A stretch of 64,000 nucleotides of DNA, taken from assembly GCA_003255025.1 (NCBI GenBank), contig QANY01007889.1, forward strand, positions 572,203 to 636,202, read 5' to 3'. The notes below the pieces were generated by a model. It ran no database searches. It was not told the origin of the DNA and was given only the letters and a program-made list of their open reading frames with translations. Source of the stretch: Datisca glomerata. Its lineage: Eukaryota; Streptophyta; Magnoliopsida; Cucurbitales; Datiscaceae. Positions 45,706 to 56,143 of the stretch are shown here, piece after piece (position 1 is the stretch's first letter; every line of letters starts with the position of its first letter). The position numbers were made by a program, and so were the translations under genes.

Positions 45706-46845
45706 TATGCTACTTTAAGTTTTAATTTTGTATTATACCTTTTAATTTTATGTTTTGCATATATGGCCGGATTCTCTCTTTAGTTTGTTAGTTAGTTATG
45801 ATTTTATTTGATCATTTACATTTTTACCCTTTTATAAAACTAACTTTATGTTTTTTAGGTTTTATTATTTTTTATTCATTTGCAGGTTGCCGCTGCTCCA
45901 CGTCTCTCTTCTTCCTCGTCTCCGACATTTTTTGCCCAGCCATGAGTTTTCTCCAATTTCTCGCCCCTCAAACGTTGCCTTCCCCATACTTCGCCCACCA
46001 AAACACCTATTTCCCTTCCCATTAACCCCTAAAACCCCTTCTATATCCCCTCCATTATCCCTCACCCAGGACCTTCGTTCCAATTTCCAACAAAAATATC
46101 TATCTCGACTCCATCGGCTTCAAATTCTTCTCCCTCATCGAAAACCACCATCTAATCATCTATGTATCTCTCACCGGCATTAAATCCGTCGTCAATTTCA
46201 TGACCTCCATGAACTTCACTGCCATCGAGTTTCATAGGATCGTCATGACAAGATCTGGTCGTGGCTTCCCTGACCGCCGCGACCAGATCTGATCCCAACT
46301 TTCTTCACCATGATGGTATATAAAAATATATCGGTAGTAAATAAAAATATACTAGATTTATACTGTGATATACTAATAGTACATAAAAATATACCATAGA
46401 TATGCTGCGATATACATATGGTATGTACAAATATACTACATATATACTATGATATGATTATAGTATATAAAATATAATATGGTAATATACTACAAAATTT
46501 TGTTAATATACTACAAAATTTAAGATTAAAAACTGCATAACACAGTATGTAAAATTTATACTATTATATGTATGTCTATATACTATATAACAAAAGGTAT
46601 ACAATACTATATAATATAGGATGCAATTATATATCATTCATTCATGTTTATATACTAGTATAGTATTATATACCATAGAACACGTATCTATAAACTATGT
46701 AACATTGTGCGCGAGGGTCCCTTATTAGAGAGGGAAATTTGTATATTTACTATGTTTTTTAAGTTTTAAGGATGGATCATTACAAATTTCGGTCATTTAT
46801 GAAAATCACAACTTTTTTGACCATTTTTTTCTTTATTTTCTTATA
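45706..46845. mobile_element. Possible non-autonomous MULE-like segment
   Basis: The left part (ttttgtattataccttttaa ttttatgttttgcatatatgg) and the reverse complement of the right part near 46720-46815 (tttgtaatgatccatcctta aaacttaaaaaacatagtaa) can be aligned loosely as terminal inverted repeats. Between them are a C/T-rich stretch (45885-46310) without a recognisable protein and an AT-rich array of atatacta / tagtatat words. No clear target duplication was found. It could also be the right end of the preceding MULE. Confidence 0.35.
46320..46710. repeat. TATACTA-rich palindromic array
   Basis: About 390 bases of recurring aatatacta, gatatacta, tatactatgatat and their inverse, without strict period. 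The general style (short inverted words densely repeated near an element end) matches the other MULE arrays. Confidence 0.6.
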
Positions 46846-47096
46846 GTGATCTATTTACCTATTGCAAATAACCCGAGGATTAAATGCCACACGTACAAGT
46901 AGTATCTTGGGCCAGGTGAAGCAAGTGATGGAAATTGGCCCATTGAGGTTGCGATGGAAAACTCTACGGAACCGAAATTGCCATTCAGGTTCAGGTCTTG
47001 AAGCTGCCATTTTCGATTCCCCAAAAGAAACATCCATCAAACAGAAATACCTTCCGTAGTTCCTTTTCCTTTGAGCAAATATTCTGAAATTTGACC

Positions 47097-49357
47097 ATGA
47101 AAGAAGATTACGAGGTACTGTTCTTTTTTCTTTTTTTAATTCATATTCTTATTTACTCGAACCTCTTATCTCTGAATTTCTTTAGTTTGTCCGTCATCAC
47201 TGCCTGAATAATGAAACACGATGATCCTCCTTCATATCGCTTCCTCAATTTCTCTTTTACCCTTAGTCACCTTCATTTATCTGATATTTTCTGCTAAGGA
47301 ATCAAAGGTTTTACCTCAAACTTTCTATTCCTACGATAATACCGATGCACATCATGGGATTTACTGCCCGCTTTCGAATTCTGTTTCAGTAACTGAGAAC
47401 TATTTTTCCTGTTATCATATATCCTTGAGTCTCAATTTTTTGTTTTTCCTCCCTGAATCTTTGGGTGGGATCCGAGAGGGGCGTAGGTATTAAATCCCCC
47501 GGTTGTAATTACTAATCAAGTATGGTGGTGTAGTATGGTGGTGTTGCTTGCTGAGCTTTCTTTCTGTTCTTTAGTATGTATGCTGTTTCCGGGAAATTCT
47601 TTTGACGTCATGTCGGATGGGAAAGTTCTTGTTTCGTCTTGCAAGATTGAAACACTTGCACTTTGTTGTCTTTGCATTAACTAAAGTAAAGTAAGCTTGA
47701 ATTTAAATTAGTGACTGTCAATTATAGATGTTCCTTTCGTTTGCAGACATATCTAAGACTCTTTTCCCTGCTTACAAGGTTTTACATCTCATGTTTACCT
47801 CTCTGATACTTAATTTGGGTTTGAGAATGACTATAAGAGTTGGATTATCTTTCCTTTTCCTATATGATCAAATAGTTGGATATCTGAAAAGAGCTTTCAG
47901 TGAAAATTATCACCTGCGTTTGTGTTCGTCTGCTTGCACCTATTTACTATGAATAATGCTCTGTCTTATAGTCTTTTTTGCATCTTACTCTGTCTTTTTA
48001 GTAAATAAGCATCATCTATCAGCCTGGTCATTATGTTTACATTGTAAGACTGATTAGAAGGATATGGGGCGTGCTAAGGAATTAGTCTTTTGATGAACAA
48101 ACTACTATCTGCATGCTTCTAAAAGCATCATAGGATTATATTCATGTTCCTAGGTGTTGCACTTTTTTATTTTCACTGATAGTGGAATATGTAAATAAAA
48201 TTGCAGACTGAGGAAAAAAAGCAAGCAGCTGCTGATGTATTGTTTCAGTATTCAAAATTTGTGATGGCATGTATTGGTAATCAAGTTCGACCTTGTGATT
48301 TGAGGTTGCATTTAATGAAGGTAAGTTCAACTTTCTTGACTTATTGTCCATAACTGTAGAATCCTTTTCTTTTGCTTGTTGTAAATGAGAATGTGATGGA
48401 AATGCAGTTGGATTATCGAAAATTCTGATCATAAGAAGGAAGTATTAAATTTAAAGGACAGGAATGAGGATAAAGGTGCCAAGAGTGGTAATGTGTGAAC
48501 CAGAAGGATGCAATCCTTCAATGGCTTTACTATTTTGATCTATATTCAGCCTTGTTATTGTTGTTATTCATTTTTTTATCAATAAAAAGTTAGTATTACT
48601 CACAAAAAGACCCCAAGAAGGGGTAAATACAACCTAGTCACTGCATTCTAAGTTAAAGTTAGCATGGTCATGAAGCCAATTGTTTACAAATTCGGAATCA
48701 GGAAAAAGATTCATCTGCCAATCATTTAGCGGAACAGGAAAAAAAAAGAAAACAGCAGAAAAAAGGATTCTCTATACCCTCAAAAGCCCTCAAATTTATC
48801 TCTTTCCAAATAGACCAAAAAAATCACATGCGGAATAACTTTCCAAAAACTCTATCCACGAAAAAAGAACGTGTCTCAGACCAAACTGAAAGTAAGTCAC
48901 AGACAGAAAGAGTCATATCCCACGAGAGACCCACCCCAGATCTTTGTAGAGAAAGAGAAGTCCGAAAATAAAGGTGATTGTGTTCTCCCGATCCTTGTTA
49001 CAAAGATAACATCTATTAGGAGACCTCTTCTGCACAAATTATCCAGAGTGAGGTTAACTCCCCGTGCTGCTGTACTAAAGGTGTCAATGGTGAGTAATAT
49101 GTGAACCAGAAGGATTGGCTGTACTAATTTTGATTTTTATTGTTATGGTTATTGGTATTCATATTTATATTGTTATGATTGGTATTCATATTCATATTGT
49201 TATGGTTGGTATTCATATTTTGTAGGAGATATCTGGATTGCCAACTTCTTTGAAGAGAGAGTCATTCCTGCGAGCAGCTTCTCCTGATGCAATGGGTGAA
49301 TCATCAAGCTCGGGAACAGCTAGACTAGATAAAGCAGACAGTTTTCGAGCAGTATAG
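47097..49357 (+). CDS. Small three-exon protein of unknown function
   Basis: Exons 47097-47114, 48207-48320 and 49226-49357 have consensus borders, and all introns are in phase 0. They encode 87 residues. The protein starts MKEDYE, continues TEEKKQAAADVLFQYSKFVM (helical, amphipathic), CIGNQVRPCDLRLHLMK, then a Ser-rich tail EISGLPTSLKRESFLRAASP, GESSSSGTARLDKADSFRAV. Exon structure, intact frame and non-random composition argue for a real gene of plants. I recall no family name or function. No signal peptide, membrane segment or catalytic motif is visible. The second intron carries a LINE fragment. An additional small exon in the first intron cannot be excluded (a short open segment lies at 47187-47220). 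Confidence 0.7.
48470..49160 (-). mobile_element. LINE 3'-end fragment in an intron, with long imperfect flanking repeats
   Basis: Minus-strand reading of 49080-48580 gives the C-terminal zinc-finger region of LINE ORF2 (LTLDNLCRRG, then RCYLCNKDRENTITFIFGLL in two frames) and ends tttttattgataaaaaaa, the usual plant L1 3' end. On each side lie related segments of about 80 bases: 48470-48550 and 49076-49160 share aaaggtg.caa, tgtgaaccagaaggat and tact.attttgat. They may be a very old long target duplication or a prior tandem repeat. Confidence 0.7.
49130..49222. repeat. ATTGTTATG-GGTATTCATATT tandem repeat
   Basis: Three copies of about 30 bases (attgttatggttggtattcatatt with small changes) lie immediately upstream of the third exon acceptor of the small gene. 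Confidence 0.75.
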
Positions 49358-49710
49358 ATTGGGATAAGGTTTGACTGCAATGGTTCTAGTGCATCTTTGT
49401 AACGTGATATGATGTATGTAATGTGATTGTGATACCTTAGTGATGCCAAACAATAGTTTTATATGTTTAAATATAGTCTAGTTTGGGAAACTTATCAGAT
49501 AAATCCATTTATGATGTAAGAGTCATATCCATTATGAGCACAGAAAGAATTATGAAGGAACATTGTAGAGGCCGATATTGGGCCTCTAGTTTGGTTGATC
49601 ATTGTTCTTCTAGGTTGGGGCTAAGGGAGGAGGTTATACACTTTTGGAGACATTTGGTGTCTGAATCATATCTTCCAGTTCGAGCTGATTCAGATAGGAA
49701 TATTTTTTAG
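49358..49710 (+). other. 3' region of the small gene
   Basis: This is the likely 3' untranslated region followed by a short unassigned sequence. No further exon is recognised. Confidence 0.4.
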
Positions 49711-52140
49711 GGAAAATTAGACATTTGAGCCCTTTTTTAATTTACTTTTGTTAGAGGGCCAATTTTTTTTGTTTGCAAGAATGTCCTGTTTTAAAACTTC
49801 AGTTAATTTATATAAAGATTTTACTGTTATGCCCTTATTATAAGATAATAGTAGTTAGGTTTATAAGATGATAGTAGTTAGGTTTATATGGTGCTCCACA
49901 AAAAAGAAATCGCCCCCTCTCTCACAATCAAATTACCCCCTCTCACGATGAAGTTACCTCTCTCTCTCTCACTATGCAAAATTTCATAATCGGGCAAATT
50001 CAAATTTGTTAATCGAAAATTCATCCCGAAATCTTGATTCATCCCGAAATCTTGATATAGAATCGCAATTGACAAATTTTGAAATAGATTTGCTCTATGG
50101 CAAGCTACATGGCACGTTAGATCTTTGGATTTCTCTTTGATTATTTAATATTTTCCCTCAATAGTTTTTAGTTCTTACAAATTTTCACCAGAAATAAATA
50201 TTAAATATAACTATCTTATTGTGTTATAAATATAACTATCTTATTGTGTTATATTAATTGGTGACTCAATTATTCTCTAATTGATTGAAGTATGAGTCAT
50301 ATTGTTTGATGTCTAATTAGTAATTGTGGATTGTATTGTATATATGTATAATTATATGCTCGAAAAAAATTTTCACTTTTGTACATTGACTCTCTGTTTA
50401 GCTCTCTTTTTTAAAGGCAAAACAGAGTATGTTCTTCATTATGCAGATTTTTATATTTTAAGTTTAATATGTGATATATTATCATATACTGTAGTATATA
50501 ATTATATCATATTTGTATGTCATCTCAACTTATTAATTGTTATTACATTTTTTATTTTTTTTATTCTTACATACTAGGTTGCCAATATACCATTATTCTT
50601 TTTTTATGATGGAAGTATGATGAATGAAGAAATTACATTAACTATAAAAAATTACATTTTTTATGATGGAAGTATGTGATTTGAAGTAGATATGATAACG
50701 TTTCATGGCCAAGATTATTATGATAATGAGAATGTTCATTACAAAGTTTATTATCAGTAATAATTATTTATAGTATATATTTTTATACACATAGTATATT
50801 ATCATATACAAGTCAAATAAGTATCCAAGTATCATAAATATCACACATTCTAAACTTATTTATAAAATATTATATTCATCATCATAAAATTAGTATTAAT
50901 CCCCATAATCATTTCAATCCATCACTTTCATCATAAAGTAGACAGTTGTATTATTCTTCCAAATCATTTATAGTATAACCTCATATACTAGTAGTACATT
51001 ACCATCAACATATAGAAACACTACTCCAAGTATCATTAATATCTAATAATATATCCATCTACACTAAAAATATTTACATTATACACATTATCTAAAAACT
51101 AGTATCAATCCTCAAAAAAACGTTCGAGTCTTAAAATCATTTGTATCATTAAAAACAATATCACTCTTTACTCTTACAAAATTACTCTGTATACTAAAAG
51201 TTTAATGTCAATCTTAGTAATCAACAATGTCCATTGAAAGTGTACATGAAACTATTTCGAACATCACTTGATTCATTAACTATTTAATTACAAAACATTG
51301 TGATAAAATGTTGAAGTTTGGTATGTCATTTTCATGGTAAATTTGAATCATTCTTTTGCTTAGTCCTCCTTTCATAGCCATCGTCATCCTGTATAAAAAG
51401 TTGAAGTCCATAAACTATATTATAGAACAATCATTATAAATATGATGGCAAATCTCTATATAAACTTACAAAACTGATTAAAGAGACTACACCAAATTAG
51501 CGGGTCATATTCCTAATATCTCGCCAATAATCAAATACAAAGAGTTAAAGTTATATGTAGTGTCTGTGAAAATGTATCTGGATTCAATTGGCAATTAAAA
51601 TCCAGAACAACTTGAAATTTGAGAAACGAAAAAATACATAAGAAATGAGCATAAATTAGGAAAAAAATTAAGAATATAAGGTTGCGAAAAACCTACGGTA
51701 TATGTAAACATAGCTTGATTGAAGATTAAAAATCCAAATCTAGAAGAATCGAAACCAAACATTCACAGAATGAGAATCCTAGAAAAAAATTGGCATAATG
51801 TCAAAGAGAAACTAAAATCGCGACTTTGACGGAGAAATAATGAAAATCACGGATCGTTGTACTAGAAGCTCACAGAGAACATGAAAATATATTGAAAAAT
51901 ATTAGTGCAGAAATTACCTTCTCTCTTGTTGATGTTTTTTCTGATTTTTCGTCTGGTGTTCGAAGTCGTGAGTGAAGGAGACTGGTATTGAATGTGACTC
52001 GGAAAGAGGATTTAGTTGTGGGTAAGGGCAATTTTGTCTTATGACTTATTTAGTTAGTGGCTAAGGTGTTTCTGGCCATTTTACAATGTAAGTTAATTGC
52101 CAGTTTATGATTTATGTTTAAAGAGTGGGCTAGACCTTTA
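49711..52140. mobile_element. Probable non-autonomous MULE-like element
   Basis: The left end (gggaaaattagacatttgag, then gagggccaatttttt and ttatgcccttatta) and the reverse complement of the right end (aaaggtctagcccactcttt, then ctggcaattaac and attgcccttacc) align as degenerate terminal repeats of about 110 bases. The interior is AT-rich with many atatactatt / tagtatat words (50430-51200). No transposase is readable and no target duplication is evident. A 24-base tandem duplication (agatagtagttaggttta) lies at 49845-49890. Confidence 0.45.
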
Positions 52141-53767
52141 AAGGCCGTTTGGTACAGCTTAAATAAGAATGTTGAAAAAATTAAGTTGTTGAGAAAATTT
52201 AAGTGGTAAAATTAGATGACAAGATATTAAGATTACCATGTTTGCTAACACATGATAAAGTGAGAAAGTTGCTGAAAAAATATGATCACTTGTTTGGTAT
52301 ATATTATTAAACTTGATTATAGTTGTTGGGAAAGTTTGATAAAATTGTTGAAATATTATATAAATTATATGAGAGTAATAAAAATATTAATTATTTATAG
52401 TTTTTTTATTAAATGTTAATCTGTTGTCAATGATTATTTATATATTCTAATACACACAATAAATTTTATATGAGAGTAATATAAATATTTACACACTAAT
52501 CAATTAACTATTTTATTAATGCCACCAATAAAACTAAATCAACTCTTTTTCTTTTTACTACGCCAAAAATTAAAATAATTTTTTTCCTTATAACATACAA
52601 ATAAACTCAATGACAAATTGTTCAAAACTACATAGAAAAATTGTATACATATTCTCTACTGACAACTATTAAAAAGTCTCAATAATTCATGTCATATTTG
52701 ATTCATTGGATATTATAAATTAATTATTACATATAATTTTCCTCTTTATATAAAAAATAAATCTGATATAAATAATCATCATTCATATTAGCACATTAAA
52801 ATATTTAATATTACATAACAGTTTTTACGTTATATATATTTTTTTTCAGTAGATATGTATACTGTGGTTATCAATTTTCTTCTGCTCCGACTAGAGCAGA
52901 CAAAATATTATGGTTCTAGCACATGAACAAAACAGAATACCGATGCAAATTTTTGTTATATTTAGGTTAAATACAATCTAAAACTGATAATAAATTATTG
53001 AGAAAAACCTCTCCTCCCCTTTGTGATTCCATCTCATGGGTCCACTCCTCTATACAAAAAATGAGATGTGATAAATAGTTCAGTTATAGTCTCTTTTTTA
53101 TAATTTTAGTATTTTTTAAATGTTGATGGTCTGTGAATAATATTTATTTAGGGAAGGAAATCATTTTTAATTTTAAAAAAATATTATTAACATTTATTAT
53201 AATCATTTAAATTTTATATATGAAGAGTTTATCTATCATTAATTCAAACTTAATATTTTATTTCATTCGTTTCAATTACCATACACATCTTAATCTCATG
53301 GGATGACTCCGACACGAGTTTGCGGACGGCATTTCGGGACAAAGGACGGAATGAACGAAAAAAATCTCAAAATTTAGTATCGGGACTGATTTGGTTCCAC
53401 TAGACTGGAAGGAGATATGACGGGATTTCAAGACCGAGATATTTTATGACACTTTGCGAGACTTTGGTCTTGAAGAAAATAAAATATCAAAATCATGTAG
53501 GAATAATTGAAATAAATAATGATATTTTTATGGGGATTTGAGAAAATAAGAGTTATTTTGAAAAATGTGTAAAATGGGTAAGTGAGTTGGAAAAATTATT
53601 TGGTAAAGTAGATTTTTTAGGGAAAGTAATGTGAAATTCTTATTTAACCAGGCTAAATAATTTTACCATGATAAATGAGAATACTTATAACAAACATGAG
53701 AAAGTGCTGGAAAATAAGTTTACTATGAACTTTACCAAGGGGAAAGCTCGTACCAAACGGCCCCTTA
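52141..53767. mobile_element. TIR element with GGCCGTTTGGTAC ends
   Basis: The left end aaggccgtttggtacagctt (52140-52160) and the reverse complement of the right end ggggccgtttggtacgagct (ends about 53764) share GGCCGTTTGGTAC. TTA flanks both sides as a possible 3-bp duplication, which would fit PIF/Harbinger; a hAT origin is also possible. The inside is non-coding AT-rich sequence with a short GC-richer stretch at 53300-53470. It lies directly beside the right end of the preceding MULE-like element. Confidence 0.6.
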
Positions 53768-54186
53768 ATTGAGCCTATTTTTTAGGCATGGGTGTCTAGA
53801 TCAGCTTTTGCATTGGAATATTACGGTAGAATATTTCAAGAGCAAACACGGAACACTAGCCATGTTTACTGGGAGAATTTGGATTACAAATTCTAAAATT
53901 TGGATTTATAATCTAAATCTATTGTTTATTGTTTACTAAAATAAAATTCAAAAATTTATGTGAGACCTACCATAATATTACAAATTCTAAATCTAAATAA
54001 TCAATCCAAATATTAAATTCGAATCCTTAATCTAAATTCTCAATCTAAATCCTTAAATCAAATTTATTTGACATTTTGTTTGAATCACATTGCGATATTT
54101 AAAAACATTATTAAAAACGCATATTTAAATGTTTTTTTAATATTTCAAAAAAATAATAAACATATATCCGAGTGATTCATAAAATA
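53768..54186. other. AT-rich spacer
   Basis: Runs of taaatctaaat-like words occur at 53885-54060, with no gene or terminal repeat recognised. Confidence 0.4.
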
Positions 54187-55416
54187 TGAATATGAAATCA
54201 TTTTTATTAAATATATTATCTTTTAAAGGTATAAAAGTACTTCGAATTCAGAAAACAAATTATTTCATATTCATCAATGTGGTTTTTAGAGAGAGAAAGT
54301 CTCACCTCTCTCTTAAAACTACTCCCACAAAGCCTAGACGCTGAAGATAGCCCCTCCACATGCGGTCCTCGAGCCTGACCCTAAGCTCTGCCTTCTTTCT
54401 TCTCTGGAGATGGTCTATTAGAGGTGCCATGGGATGAGGTTATTGTTGTTCCCGTGAGCCAGCCTCTCCGCTGGTGAGGCTCAGGCGTTGGGGCTCGAGA
54501 TTCAGAGTTCATTTCAACGCTCTAAGGCTTTGTCGTAAGAAAATGGTGCAAGGAGTCATACAACTGGTTCACACGTTTCTGTTATATGATGTTGCAGAGA
54601 AGCTCATTGGATTTCTCCTCTAGGGGTGGATGACGTGGATCCAACCTTGGCCAGTCAGCCCTGCTTCTTCTCGGAGCTTGTTCTGGCATCGTCTCCGTCT
54701 TCCGCCGTTGCGACCTCCCTCACCATCTTGTATATCGGATGTTACTTGAGCTCCAAACTCTCCACTATCACTGTCATATTTCTGTTGCGGCTGGACTTTC
54801 CGAATATAAGTTTGGTTTGATGTTTCAGTTCTTTGCCTGTGTTGAACCAGGCAAGTCTGAACCTCCCGAGATTCAACCATTTCTGAGGGTGATTCCGGGG
54901 AGGTCATTCATTTTTTGTTGCCATTTGGGTCTTTGTCATTGCTATGTTCTTGGTTTTAGGTTGCCAGCTTATGCTCTACTGGGTCAGTTTCTGATTGTTT
55001 GTCATTGTGCAACTTTGTGTCTCGTTTGAGGTGGTCAGTTAGGTGGTGGTTTGAAAAGGTTTATCATGATTAAGATGTATGTGTTGTGTTCTGTCTGGTT
55101 GTAGATTTTTCTAACTCTGGTTCATTTTGCATGGTCCCCTTAGTTTAGTTCATGTTATGTATTTCCGTTGTCATGTGACTGTTCAGTTTACATCATGTCG
55201 TGTCTGGTTCCTTTGGTTTTGCAGTATATATAGTGTGGGTTGTATTGATTATTTAGTTTTGAGCTTCAACATTATAGTATGTATAGCATATCTGAGGTAT
55301 GTCTCTTATATAAATGTACATTTTGGTTGAATATATTTATCATTAACTAAAAAAGACATGAATATGAAATATTTTTTATTAGAATATTATCTTTTTAAAT
55401 ACATAAAAGTATTTTT
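54187..55416 (+). mobile_element. LINE-like non-coding element with 60-bp flanking direct repeats
   Basis: The inner segment starts near 54247 with a leader-like part (gagagagaaagtctcacctc) and ends ttgaatatatttatcattaa followed by an A-rich tail at 55352, a typical plant L1 3' end. It has no RT. The flanks 54187-54246 and 55358-55416 are direct copies at roughly 85 percent (atgaatatgaaat.attttt, attatctttt, ataaaagta.tt). Open frames at 54626-55330 match nothing and are not called. I read it as a LINE derivative analogous to that at 20081-20743. Confidence 0.55.
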
Positions 55417-55880
55417 TAGTTACAAGCACTTGACATATCCTTCATGAAAGTTTATAAGTCTAAAAAAGAAATAAGTTGCAAAGATTTTCAAAATGAATGA
55501 TTTATAAAAGGCTTAACTATCAAATTTTAACCAAGATATTGCACCAGATGATTTTCCTTTATCTTCCTAGACATGTGAAGGCTACTATCATACCATATTT
55601 CTAAAACTTTGATTTGCAGGTTGGTCAATATAATCATATATATTTATGTATAACATAGATGTGTGACACATTCTTTGTTCCATTAAACAGGGGAAATAAT
55701 AATCACCTCTATATTTTTTTCTTTATAATTAGAAATTTTCTAAGTTCATTGATTCAATTATACTATTAAAATAAAACATAGATCCACTTTTTTATGATTG
55801 GGCAAATTGTACAATAACCATATAGTTGAGGGATTCAGAGTGCAAGTAATCTTCTATTATTTTCGCTGACTTAGGGGGGG
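55417..55880. other. AT-rich spacer
   Basis: I see nothing recognisable before the promoter region of the TPR gene. Confidence 0.4.
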
Positions 55881-55885
55881 ACATG

Positions 55886-55922
55886 CCAACGGCTAGTTGT
55901 AGAACGGTAACCTCAACGGTCG
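55886..55922. promoter_or_regulatory. Cluster of three AACGG (MSA-like) elements
   Basis: AACGG cores lie at 55888-55892, 55903-55907 and 55915-55919, about 225-255 bases before the start codon of the TPR gene. The first, GCCAACGGCTA, matches 10 of 11 positions of the mitosis-specific activator consensus TCYAACGGYYA bound by three-repeat MYB factors. The others are weaker matches. Confidence 0.65.
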
Positions 55923-56143
55923 AAATTTCAAAATAATTCTCGCATATTAGCCCCCTCCAATTCAGACGCCCCCTCACTCACTCTGCTCTCTCAACTTTTT
56001 CGTCCTCTCTCTGTCTCTTTCACTGCTCTTGGAACCTCTTGATCCTTCTTTCTCTCTCCCTCTTCCCCGAGAGGGCTTGGCTTGGCTTGGCCTGGCTTTC
56101 ATTTTCCCGCCTACTGCAATAAAGGAAACCATCGAATTCAAAG

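Larger units (their letters stand above)
42162..45708. mobile_element. MULE with CAAGTAGTC palindromic arrays
   Basis: The left terminal region 42171-42215 (..tttgtaataatataccctt tagaagtttcattt) pairs with the reverse complement of 45661-45700 (..tttacaataatatactact tagaagcttcattg). The candidate target duplication is gaggattaa (42162-42170) / ggggattat (45700-45708), 7 of 9. Further inside, the phrases ttggcccacaaaatcaaa and tggcccacaaaaccaaa occur at both ends. A decayed transposase related to that at 9-11 kb lies between two groups of palindromic repeats. The right boundary is uncertain, because a further pairing around 46840 is also conceivable. Confidence 0.65.

Noticed and set aside
45798..46183. 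Open frames that might be a Pro/Ser-rich protein
   Set aside because: C/T-rich leader-like sequence without homology or splice structure, inside a probable MULE-like segment.
54620..55330. Several 60-96-residue open frames on both strands
   Set aside because: They overlap on both strands, match no known family and lie within a LINE-like non-coding element.
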